Source of the DNA: Paragorgia papillata
Lineage: Eukaryota > Cnidaria > Anthozoa > Scleralcyonacea > Coralliidae
DNA length: 64,000 bases
Direction of reading: 5' to 3'
Assembly (NCBI GenBank): GCA_035771165.1
Contig: JAWNZC010000337.1
Span: 6,911,501 to 6,975,500 of the forward strand
Shown here: positions 34,201-47,300 of the stretch, in pieces
Layout: each line of letters opens with the position of its first letter
Numbering within the stretch: the stretch's first letter is position 1
Notes under the pieces: model-generated
The model's database searches: none
What the model was told of the DNA's origin: nothing
Seen by the model: only the letters and a program-made list of their open reading frames with translations
Translations under genes and position numbers: made by a program

Positions 34201-37200
34201 ATATCAAAATAGGCAGGTCATGAAAAAACCCCAACCCGCATTCAGACAACAAAAAAGAACATATCAAACTCATACAAGGAAGTCATCCTCAGCCATTTCA
34301 TAATTACTAAAGTGAAATGAAGTTTCCCATGTTTACACACTCAGAGCACATGTCCGCGTGATATGGAATATCTAATCGCGTCCAACAATCGTACAAGTGG
34401 TTTTATTCGGGTTACTTTGGGAAAACCACATAATAAACGAAACATCATTGATGTTCTGTAGCAGTTCACATATCATTCCGAACTATTTCAACAACAAACG
34501 CATATAACAAGAGGTTAACTTTAGGTTATATAGTGAAACTACTATTCACAAGGCACGTTAAAAACGGAAGTATTGTCTTGTATCGTTACGTAATCAATTC
34601 AAAATCCGCTCAAACTCGGTATGGTGGTCCAAAACCTATAAGTTCTGTCTGAAGCCGATTTATGTCAGAAACGCTCGTACAGATCAAATTCTTATAATAA
34701 TAGTGCACATTCTTGTTTTATCCGACATGAAAAATAAGTAGTTAAGTGCATATACTAATATTTAGTATACGATTAACATTTAAAAATTGTAAATAAGTAA
34801 ATTTATATTAATAAAGTTATTGTCTCTTCTCAAAACTCTGAAATTGTCTACATCGTCTATTCCCAAAACTCTGAAATATTCATATAGAGAGTACCACAAC
34901 TGCATTATCTAGGCGTTATTTAGGCCTAGATCAAACGTCAAACTTTTCATGTGCCGAGTCTAATGCAAATCAGCATAAACAAAGAATTTAGCTTATTATC
35001 ATTAGATTCGGCACATGAAAAGTTCGACGTTTGACCTAAGCCTAAAGGCTGTTTTCCACTAAGCGATATTTTTCGAGCAAAGCGACTTTTTGCATTAGTC
35101 TTGGCTAATTATAGTTCCACTGAGAGCTTACGATACAAAAGAAAATGTCGCTTCGCGCGACATTTTTCGCCTAGTGGAAAACCAGTTTTAAGGCTCTTTT
35201 CCAGTTATCGCAAAAACCAGCTCGCAGCCCGCCGCGAGTGTTTGCATCTAATTAAAAACAACTCGCAGTGCTTGTTTTCTCGTTGTGAGTTCTTTTTAAT
35301 GAGATACAAGTACTCGCAGCAAGCTGCGAACTAGTTTCTGCGATGAGTGCATGGAAAAGAGCCTTTAATTAATTGTTTGAAATATTAAAGTGTACACAAA
35401 GTAAACACTTTTATCGATTAATTAGCATAACGCTAAAAAAATAAAATAAGGCTTTTATATGTCTTTCATCTTATCCCTTTCTCGAGGTTCTATAGGCCTT
35501 ATGTAATTTGGTTTATAACCTCGTAATATTTGACACAGCATAGCACAAAACAGAAATCCAGCTATATCTTCAGAGTGGTTAGAATAAACTGGTTGACACT
35601 TTTCAGACTTAGACATACAGTCAATGCAGGCTTAGTTTAGAATTAGAACCTGTCCATGTTTAGGTTCGTTGCAGCCGCAGCACATGACTGCCTGCATGGA
35701 ATTCTATACTGACATTTCAATTACAATATTACTACATTTTAAAAATACGGTTTACAAATATATTTCAGATTTATATAACACTATAGATGAAAATACTTAC
35801 CTTTTCCTTTACAGACTTCAATTGCTTCCGTTATAAATTTAAACCAACTAGTTAAAAAACAACCCCAACAAAAAACAATCAACAAACAAACAAACATACA
35901 AACAAACATGTATAAACAAAAAAAAATAAACAAACAAATAAACGATGCATAAAAACAAGGAAAATCAGCGTTAAAGTATCATAGTTTAGTAAAAATATAT
36001 CTACATCATTACTCTTATTCGTTAACCTGAAACTAAAGACTGTCACCTGACAAGGTTTCGAATTTAACAGTTATACCAGAAAGTCAGAAATCGCGAGTGC
36101 TAAAATCAGGCTTACAAAAGCATTTTTAATGTTTCAATTGTACAAAACATAAATTGATGAATGAAGTCGTCATTCGTGGACTTATGGGGCTGTTTAGATG
36201 AACATGGGAGCTGGGACGGGGAAAATAAGCGGGATGGGACGTTTTTCATCCTGGGTTTAGACGAGGACGTTTTCAGGCGGGACAAAAACGACCGCTATGT
36301 TTCCCAACATAGCTAGAAAGTTGTAAAAACAGCAGAATGACATGGAAATATATAGAATTTGACGTTTTATCAAGATATGCTATCCTCCTATTAGTCGTTG
36401 TCACTCATTTGTATCGAATAAACAGCTTAATTAAAAATAAATTACTGAAAACGGTATCCGTCACATCGTCCCGGTTAGGCGGTCCCAGAGCATTTATATG
36501 GCGAAAATCGAGATCCCGGTTAGGCGGGACGGGACAAAAAACCGTTCCGGCAATGAAGTAAGTTTTTCTTTTTCAAAAATATAGTTGTGATACGATACAG
36601 TTTAACGTACCGTTACGGTAAACGTCCCGTCCCGCCTTCCATGTAAACAGCCCCTAATACATTTGTTATAGTTGATTTACTGCTTCTTGTCAGAGAAATA
36701 TTTCAAGTTTACATGAATATATTGCAAAATGCAAAGAGAGATTGCAAAAAAAATAATCTTTAATTTCCTTACAAATCTTAATTTGAAAATCGTAAAAATC
36801 TTAACTTTTACAAACCGTGCAATATTTATCAAGTTAATCACTAATCATTCAGTTAAATTCAACCTTTATTTGTACGGCATTTTTAACACGAGTCTCCGGC
36901 TCGGGAGACTTGGCAACCACTCCCTATGCCACATATTCGTATTCGTATACGATTCAATATAGCTACAATTATAGTAAACACAAGCCAGCAAACTTGCAAT
37001 CCACTTTTCTTATTTTCTACATTTCCATAATTCAGTGAAGCAACTATATTAGTATATACAAACTTACTTTTTTCGTTCACTAAGTGTAGCAGCTACTAAT
37101 TCATAGATCTGTGGTCCAACATCGGACGTTCCAACAACAAAGAAAGCCTTCTTATCTATCAGAAAAATACAAAGTAGTACAAACTGTAAACACAAGTCAT

Positions 37201-40200
37201 TTGGTTACATTGTCACTACAGGAAAACTGCTTTCGAGCATATGCGAATGCAATAAGCAAAATATGCGAGGTGCAAAAAATAGGTAAGAACTCTAAACGTT
37301 ATTATTATTTATTGCTTTAAATGGGTTGTGTGGCGCTATTTTTAGCAATTCTGGCACAAACAAAATTGTCCTAAAATCATACAAAACCTCACAATAACGA
37401 TTTTAAAAGACAAAAAAAAAGAAATGCTGGAAACCCGCACAGAAGTAAGGATGGTCAAAATCGAGCGAGATTAAGAGGGATTGCAACTCGACATACTGAT
37501 TTTTGTTTGGCAAAACAGAAATCAGTTTGTCGAGTTGCAATCTAATAACCTACATATAAAATATAACTAGACTGCGTTTGCCCTAGCTATACCAATGACT
37601 GACAAAAAGTGACCAATCCGCGATGGCGGTCCATGATTCCTTTCTCCCATAATAGCAACCGCTGCCTTTTCTATGAGTAATGCATTTATAACTGAATTGT
37701 GTATGACCGCCGGCACAGCTGAACCCACAGTCAAATAAACATGTTAGGAAAAATAAGGTCAGCGCTTGCTGCATGTCATGTGAGAAAGAACCAATATTTC
37801 CGCCACTTGTGTTCAGCCAATATACAGTATATTTGTTTACATGCATGTATTTTTAAAACGCTGCCTACAGAGTATACACTGTTAATAATAAGATTATTTT
37901 TACCTGTTGCGACATTTCTCGTAAGTACGGACGTTAGCTTGAGAATGGGACTGTGAGTATGCTAAACAAAAAAAAAATAACAAAACAAGTAATTAAAAAA
38001 AAATAATGGAGGAAACGTTTCTTTGAATTGCCTATTAAGCGAAAATTATAGGTCTGTCTTATTTAAAAGAACACTTAAATGACAAAGTAACATCTTTTGC
38101 AGATTTCCATTTCCTTGACTCGTTGTTGAGATACTTCACATTGTTTGATATGTAAATGTCACATATTGTAACGTATACGTGAATAATTACTCGTCGATCG
38201 GATAGGTTTGTGGGCGTGTTTCTTCTAACATCAGACATGTAGAATTTTCAAGTGATTATATAAATATTTAACAAGACGCCTGGGTCAGGCGTTCACTCGG
38301 GCAACTGGCTACTGGCAAGTACGCGGAGCCTGAATCGAAGGCTGAATGTGGTGCATACTTCACACTGGTGAACATATTATTTACGATCAAGACAGTTGTC
38401 AGCCACATCTGATCACTGTAAACTACAAAGTCAGCCAGTCACTTTCAAAATCTACGAACAACGTGCAAGAACACCTTGATCAAAAGGCAAAGCTGTTCAA
38501 CTTTTTGTCAACAACTAAAGCGAAAGGAGCAAATAACTTACAACATGTCTCACGGCCTCACTCAGTCACACGGCAAACAACTCACCCGAAGCATGAATAG
38601 TAGAGGTAAAATGTGCAAAAATTCAAAATCGTGCAGCCCAAAAAAAGGGGAAAAACCCGAGCCGAAACTTAGACTCGGCCTACCACAGATATAGCCCGAG
38701 AAATATTAGCAAAATATATGTAACCTACTGCGATAAGTCATTACGCACGTGCACGATGCCAATATGTTTAATTTACATATCAAACAAACCGAAATATCTC
38801 AAAATCCAAAGGATGTTACTTTTAAGTGTTATTTCAAATAAGAGACTTAATTTTCGCCTCATGGACACTATAAGGTAATTAATCCTCACGACAAATCACA
38901 AAAAATAGAACGGATACAATAAACTCGTTGTTAAAGTCTGAAAGTATTGCAAGCATGATCACCCTCGCCAGTCAGTGCCTGGTTCTTACCTTATTATCTT
39001 GGTAACCTCTCATACTCATGCTCTGACACTTTAAGACATATTTATCATCTTGTTTTTGTAGTAGTACTAACAGATCTTCAAGTAAAAGAGCGTGGAGGTC
39101 TATAGTTGACAAATAAAACCAACATCAGTAAACACATTGATGACTAGAAATCACGGCTGCCACTTATGGGCAAACATGATTTTCATATTTTTAATATGAA
39201 ATAGAGGTAAGATTAGAGTTTAGTATCTGGGTTGGGATGTGGGTTTGTTTAAAATTTAGGATAATAATCCTGCATTCTAAGCCATTTCACCATTCAGGAT
39301 AATCCTGAATTATAGACGAGAGGATATGCTGAGATTTGTTTTTGTCTTAGTAATGTCATTCTTACCGATATTTTTTGTTTGGTTCATTCTCCACAACAAA
39401 GGACCATCAAAAATTAGTTTGTGTTTTGTTAAATCGAGGTTCTAATAAAGAGATGTGATACAAAGTGAGTAGGATTAAGAGAGTATATATTAAAAGAAAT
39501 AAAATATTTTAAATAATGATCAAATAACGACAACTTGTATATATATATACAGCAAGAACTAGCAAAAACATAACAAACCCCAAGCTTAAAGTACCATTCT
39601 ACAAAACCGTACATTTATCTAGAAATTAACTGACAAAGCGATTTGTAGCCCAAGAGGTACTTGTGACACACACAAACGGTTCAACTCGTCCCCAAGTATA
39701 TAAATACCGTAAACATGCAACCTCGGTCTGCCTGTGCTATCTGCACGAATTCTAGTGGGTTAATAGACCTTTTCACAAATAGCGGCGCCATCTTGAATTC
39801 GCAATGCATTGTGGTCTATCCAGGGTAACAAGCTCAATTTAAAAGTTGATTGCTTAGCGTGGAGACACAATGCGGTAAATTTATCTGTATAAATACTTTT
39901 GTGGCAACAATGTCTCAATATGATCGAACGTTGTAATATTAGTAAAAGTAATAATGCTTGGACGTATAAGGATACATTTGTCATGAATCTATCCTTATAC
40001 GTCCGGGCATTGTTGCTTTTACTAATATTGCAACGATCATATTTAGATATTGTTGCCACAAAAGTGTTTATAAAGAAAAAATTAAGTCCCGTCTAAAGCT
40101 CAGGCTTTACTAAGTATTAATGAATAACGACAGCTTGTACAGCAAGAACTAAAATCCGTACAAAATGGTTCCCATCTAAAAAGCGCAAGATAAAGTGGAT

Positions 40201-41341
40201 TACCTTGAAGTCCTCTATCATTCTATGGTTTGTGCTTTCGACTGATCTTTTGTCCAGTCGTCGATTAAAGTCTGCCAAACGCTGACATAACGAGAACAAC
40301 AAATATATAAGTAAAGCTGCATTTAAACATCGTGATTAATCGCACCGAGTAGTCATTCTGATGTATGTGTTTTAGCTATGCGAGTAACTAGTGAATTTTA
40401 CTGAATAACAGGCTCGTACATCAGAATCCATGTCGGCATGTACGTTTTACCATAATCCTTTGTCAATAAATGAAATTGAAAAGAATTCAAAAGAAAAATT
40501 GAAGAGAAATTGACGTCGTAGGGTAAAAATTTCTATACTAATTAAAAGGGACTATATATTCTTGTTCGAAGCTTGCATGGCGATTTTTGAATAAGGTCCA
40601 TAGACCCTTTTAATAAGTATTGAATAAGTAATCTTCTCCTATGCCGCTAATTTCCTTCCATTTCCCCCTTTGAATTCTTTTAAATTTTGTTTATTGTCTT
40701 AGCTTTTGTATATTTTCAATAGAATTCAAAAAGCTGAAATGACGTCAATGGCGGAAAATGACGTACTCTGCACGTATTAAAAGGGTCGATAAGACAATTC
40801 GTAGGTTACACCATGTTTTATTGAACTTCTGAGCTTTCAGTAATTCGCGAGCCGTCTCAGAGTCTCCGATGACAGCTCGAGAATACGGACCGAAAGCTTA
40901 GAAATTGAAGTGTCTATCAAGTGAAATATTTCATTTTTCAATGTTTTATTGTACAGAGGAGCATGGTAGAAACACTCCCTGAACTTTTCAAGATAATCTC
41001 ATGGATAGTTTTCGCGCTATCAACTCTCAAAATTTGCCGTGGATAGTTAGTTTTTTGGGGAAATTTGGGCTTCTTGGTAACAACGCCTTATGACGTACGC
41101 AAATGGACTATTAATGGTGAAATCTATTGTTTTTATGCATATATAGTTGTCCGTTTGCGTACGTCATAAGCATTGTTACCGATAGGTAAATTTTTCTCCA
41201 AAAACGAACTAACCATGCATGCAAATTTTGAGAGTTAATAGCACGAAAACTATATACATCAGATTCTCTTGAAATTTTCAGTGCATTATTATTATTATTA
41301 TTATGATTATGATTATGATTATGATTATGATTATGATTATG

Positions 41342-41384
<43 letters not shown>

Positions 41385-44300
41385 GACCAACCTCTTGATC
41401 TTCGAATTCCTTGACAGCTTGATTGACGTATTCCAGTATTTGCTAATAGGAAGGAAAAAAGAGTCGGTTATAATTACGATCATCAAAACAGTAAAAATGT
41501 TCAAAAAAGACCTAAAATGCTATCTTAATAAAGTAGTACCGTAGACACCCGCATAATGGCAAATCTCTGATTTTTTGTGTAAATATGATAAAAAATCTTC
41601 GTTGATTTTTTCAATTTTGCGACCCAGGGACAAGAACGGCTTGCTTTACCTTTACCAAATTTCCTATTACTATGTATTTTTGTATGTAGAATGAATGATC
41701 TATACCTTTATATATCTATATTATATATCTATAATATCTATACCTTTTAAAAATTTCATCGTAAAATAGTAATTTATATTAATTGTTGTAATTTTTGAAG
41801 TGCATATAACCCCAAATTTTTTATCATCTAAATACGTTCTACCTTTTGCAAATAGTTGAACAACGAAATATTTTTTAGATTGGAGCAACCTTTATTGCTT
41901 TAATAGAGATTTTTGTTTTCAAAATGGTAATGAGATGACTCCAAGTCATCACTAACTATACACTATTTATTTGCAGGAGTGACATGACCCAATTCTTCAA
42001 TTAATGGTGTGTTTGAACAACATGTTCCATATTGTATCAGCTTTTTCCACAACAATTCTCAGTAGTTTATCTTGCCAAAAAGAGAAAGAAAGCCAAATGC
42101 TTATATAGACGTCATCTCAAAATGAATCGCCAAAAAACATTGAAGAATAGCTCTAATCAAAACAATATTTCACTGAACAACTGTTTGCTCTATAAAAATA
42201 TAATAAATTTGGGTTTATATGCACTTTAATTATTGTCGAGTATTTTTAACATGAGCCTCTGGCTCAGAAGACTGGGCAACCACTCCCTATGCCACCGACA
42301 TTAAATAAATATTCGTATTCGTATCTAGTTAAGAAATCAATATGTATAAACCACAAATCAGTAGATGTAAATGTGAACCAAATTTATATTTATTTCCAAA
42401 AGTATTAATAATTCATGAGGAAAACACAAATGAAATCAGTACCATGTCCGCGGTTTTATATCTGAAAAAGAAACCTCCTGATTTACATAAACTTTAGCTT
42501 TGATTTTCTCGGCTTAGTCAACGTTATTTTTCAAACTTACTACGCCAATGAATTAGGGTCGTTTTTGAAGCTATTTAAAACATTCGCAGTACGTGTTTTA
42601 AATATTACATACAATATTACATATTGAGGTATTGTAATCTATTTGTATTTCTATTTATTGTTTGCCAAGTTGAAATTATATTAATGATAAGAAAAAAATA
42701 CAAGTTAGTAGTAAGTGGTGAGGAAGCTCAAATAGAAACCATACGGCTTATAAAGACTTTGGGCTCCTCTTGTTTACAAAAACTAAATACACGGGTGTTA
42801 CAAAGGGAGTGGCACAAAGTCAGAAAAAAAGATAATTAAACTACTGTGGTGTTGATAAAATACTGTGATGTTGGATTAGATAAATTAGTTTTTGTGAAAT
42901 TCACATGCATATCCCAGTGGACGCCCTAAGTTTCCCATGTCCATTCTTTTATTTTAGTAAAATCTAACATACCCTAAAATAATGCATTTTAGCGTTGCAA
43001 ATAGTTTTAAAATTAGGAAACTCTATATCAGACTCAATGGCGTAATTGTAGAAGCTTCAAAAAAACACTTAAAACAGGTTATTACATCGGTGGATAAAGA
43101 AAACCTAATAAGATGGTGTAAGTTGTAAAAAAAAAACACTTGTACATGTAGTTAGCATATACTCTTTTAAAGGCACGTTTGATGTCATTTGAACACGAGG
43201 CTTTACACTTCTTTCGTGTTCAAATGACGTCAAACGTGCCTTATAAAATAAGTAAAAATACAAGCTATAAAGATGGGCATTTTCAAATCTTCCGACTTCT
43301 CACAAGCAAAAAACAAGTCATGCATGACGTCATTCACACGATCTTTATACTCTGCACGGAGCCTACCCAATCAGAGCGTGCGTATAGACACCTTATTTTA
43401 CAAAAGTGGATGTTCAGAAGACACAAAGCATGAAAGATTACCTTGCAAAGCGCCAGCACTTTTTTAAGTCGAGGGTGGTCTTTATTCGCAACTAAAAATT
43501 AGAAAGCAGTCACTTTTTAGCAATACTGTAGACTTCAGGGACCCTACCATTCAGGAATATAAAACTCTTCTACGATTTTCAAAGACTTCCTGAGGTAAAT
43601 CCAAAGACCAATCCGTCGAAAAAAATATGAGTGTAAAAAAACAGAGTGCCGCATGCATAAGCAGTGTATCGAGCGAAGTCCTAGCTTCATCACAGTAAAA
43701 TGTGAAGGGCTCCGCCCGAAACGTCAGTAGTTCGTTATCAAAACTAATCTCGGTAGTTTACCACCCTTTCACTTTGCAAACTAAATATGCAGTTTGTTTT
43801 AGTGTGCTGAAACATTAGACTTAACTCCCACGTAATCTTTAACTCTTTCCTGTCCCAATCGGTCTTTAGTATTTTATTCTGGCTAACGCTGGACGATTTT
43901 ACTCACCTCTGGGGAAGCCCTCGGAATGAGTTAAGGCAATAGCTAAACCAGCGCGGCGAGCATGCAGACACACTTCATATATTTTACAGGTTAAATTATT
44001 GCTAGCATAACAGAAAGAAGAAATTAACTGGGCCAGCCCCGATCGCCCCTAAACCTATGCGTCGAACAATGGCTGCTCTTCTTTACTATATGCAACGTTT
44101 ACTTACCCGGTGTAGCTTTAATCAAAGCTTCGATAAAGAGAGGATATTTTGTGAGTCGTTGATAACTGCTGGAAATGATGCCTTGAAGGGACAGTTTCCG
44201 ACAAAGTGGATTACTTTCGCATTGCTTATAGAAGAAGAAAAAACATGTAGGAAAATATTATTTTGCTATTTATGTAGCAACATTTATTGTACGATACACA

Positions 44301-47300
44301 AACAATATTCTATTTTTTTCTACGTTATTTTAATCTATTTCATTTAATTAGCTTAATGTAGTCGTACAAATCCAAACGGACAAGAGAAATGTATAGCAGT
44401 GACATGACTATTTTGGGCGGACAGTCTTATTCCCAAACTTATTAATAATTTATTAACAAAAAAGAACACACAAAAAACCCCAACGAAAATCAACATCGTG
44501 GATGAAAGTTAGCCCCTGTTGACAGCCCGTTTCGATAAGATCAACATTTTTCAACCTTCTTCATGTTAACACAACAAAAAAGAAACAACTTGAGTGATGT
44601 CACTACAACACTCAATCCGCTTCGTGTAAACAGGCCCTTATTTTGATTTGATTTTGATTTTGATTTATCAACTTTATTGCCTATAGCAATTGGTGGTCAA
44701 ACAGAGCGAAATGCCCCAATTGAACATGACTACCATGATGTAAGTGTTGGTTTTGCGGAGGGAGGAAAACCGGAGAACCCGGTGAAAAACCCTCGAAGCA
44801 CAGGAGAGATCAACTACAACTCTACTCACATTAGTTTCCAGCTCGACAACGGGGTCATTCCCAAGCGGTCACCCATCCAAGTACTAACCCCGTCTAACCG
44901 GGCTTAACTTTTGGTGAGAGGCAGCGCGCTAACAGCACACGCCACTCGTGCTTATAAATCGAATGGAGATTTTACACAAATAGAATTTAGTCAACATTCA
45001 CGTAGTCCATTTTATCAAAATATACTGGTTCGCTTGAGAAGTAGGTTCAAAGACGCGTAAAGCGTTCTTCCTCCAGTTTCAAAACGCCTCAAAAATTATT
45101 ACAAAAAACTTGGCCTCTCGGAATTTAAAAATATATAACAACCATGCATAGTTAATAGAAGATATACATGATTTGGAAACCCGGCAAACTTCAAAGCGGT
45201 TAACAATCAAACTACGATTCATGTTGAAAGGTACATAAAGGTGCCAAATCTTTTGTTTCAGGTTTATTAATATTTAAACAGTATACGGTTGAGTGATTTA
45301 ATCCAAACGTTGCTATTGGATGATTGCTTCATTATACAGAAAACACAATATGCTCAGTAACCGTGAAAGTGCAAACATTTCCATAAACCTGAACAAGAAC
45401 ATAAAACAATGACTTTTGTTGAGCTTCCAAACCATGTATATTTTCTATTCACTATGAACAAACCTGTATAAACTCGTCAAATTTTCTCTCCTTCTTTTGC
45501 TTTGACTGTTTCACAACGAAAAAGAAATCAAAGAAAAGATGAAGCAATTAATGGTTCGTGAGACTTTCGAACTAAATTCGTTTGAATATGTCAAAACGTA
45601 CCCATATCTAAACTTGACAAAATGTGATGTTCTAACAATTCAAATGTTAAATCCTTTATGCGTAAGTTTTTTGGGCTTGTGATTACTTTATTGCGAATAC
45701 TAACTTCTTATTAACCGAGAGTCAAGTCGTTACAAGAAAATATAAGTCCAGGGGTTTAAACAATGCGGAACGAGATTGCAGAGCAAAGTAGTAATAGTAG
45801 TTGTTGTTATTGTTATTGTTGTTGTTGCTGTTGTTGTTGTTGTTGTGGTGGTGGTGGTGGTGTTGCTGCTGCTGCTGCTGATATAGGACTAGTTTCCTTT
45901 AGAACTTTTGTCGGGATAGTAAAACTCGCTTTTCTAGTGTCCTTCGTTGCATGACGACATACTACGGTATTGACCACCAAGTCTCGCTTTGATGTCAACT
46001 CAAATGTAGCACCAAAGCGAGGCTTGATGGTAAACACTAAAAAAAATGACGTTAATCCCAGGTAAACGATATTTGCTTACATAGTGCGTTGTTGTGGAGC
46101 ATGTTAAAGCTGGGGTTTTTTTGTCGTTATTTGCAGGCAAAAAATCAACCTCGAATGAAGTTCGGTGTTGTAACCCATAAAACATCGGGCCTTTGCGGGA
46201 AAGTAACGATGGCAACCAAAGGTCCAAAAGCGTTTCAGCTAATCAAACCGCAACATTTCCCCGAAAGTAACGTGGTGAACAATTTGTGACAATTATAGTA
46301 CCTTTAGTTTCTCAAATGCATAGTTTTGACTTTTACAAAACTTTGCAAACGCCTCCTTCGCTTCTTCTCCTGGTTGGTCGTCGAACTGAAAAAAAATATT
46401 GCCATTAGAATTAATGGTAAGGTAAGCCATAGGAAATTAACTCATTCGTAGCAAACATATGATACAGAACTCACCCTATTTAGTAAGAGGTCGCCAACCT
46501 CATCGACATAACTATTTTTGTCTTGTCTTTCTCGCATTGCTTGCACAAGAGATTCTAGAATTGTAAATCTCATTATCAAAAGCATATCTCATTATAATTC
46601 GTACATGTATTACCATGGATTTTAAAAGGACTGGATAGGAAACTAATAGTCATGTGGGGTGTTTTAATTGAGCTTTTTGATTGGTTAAATCGCGTTCACT
46701 CGGTTTGCAAAATGGTTTAAACCTAGTTGAAAATTGTGATGTCAAGAATGGCGCGAGTATGCTTGTACATTCAGATGATGACTATGTTGACGTTTCAAAT
46801 GAATTTATTGCCTTACAAATCTAAGCCTAAGCCACAATCGAGTGCCCAAGGTAAACGTTGTTGATCTTTGTTTTGATGTTTACTGTGTTGTTTTGAAGAA
46901 ACTGGCGTCGCAAAATAGTACTTTGTTTCGCTCGAAATTTACCTTGCATACTTCGTGGACAAATTCAAGTCAGCATGATAACATTATGGCAAAGATCACG
47001 TACTTTAAGACTCTGGTTAAATAGTTCGAAAGAAACTGCACTAATAATTTCTTTTGCGTTTTCAGAATATTGTCCTTTTCCCTGCGCACAAATATCATTT
47101 TTGTTTAGCGCAAAACTATTAATTAAGGCAATTCCTCAGTTTTGAATTGCGCAACTTTTCTGCGCATAATTCTGCAATACTAATTCAAGATGTATTACAA
47201 AGTTTTAGTGACGAATACACATTAAAGTCTTATTAAGGAGGATAAATCAGCTACTAATAACTTCAACAAGTTTACATTTTTGGCTGTTGAAAAAAAATGA

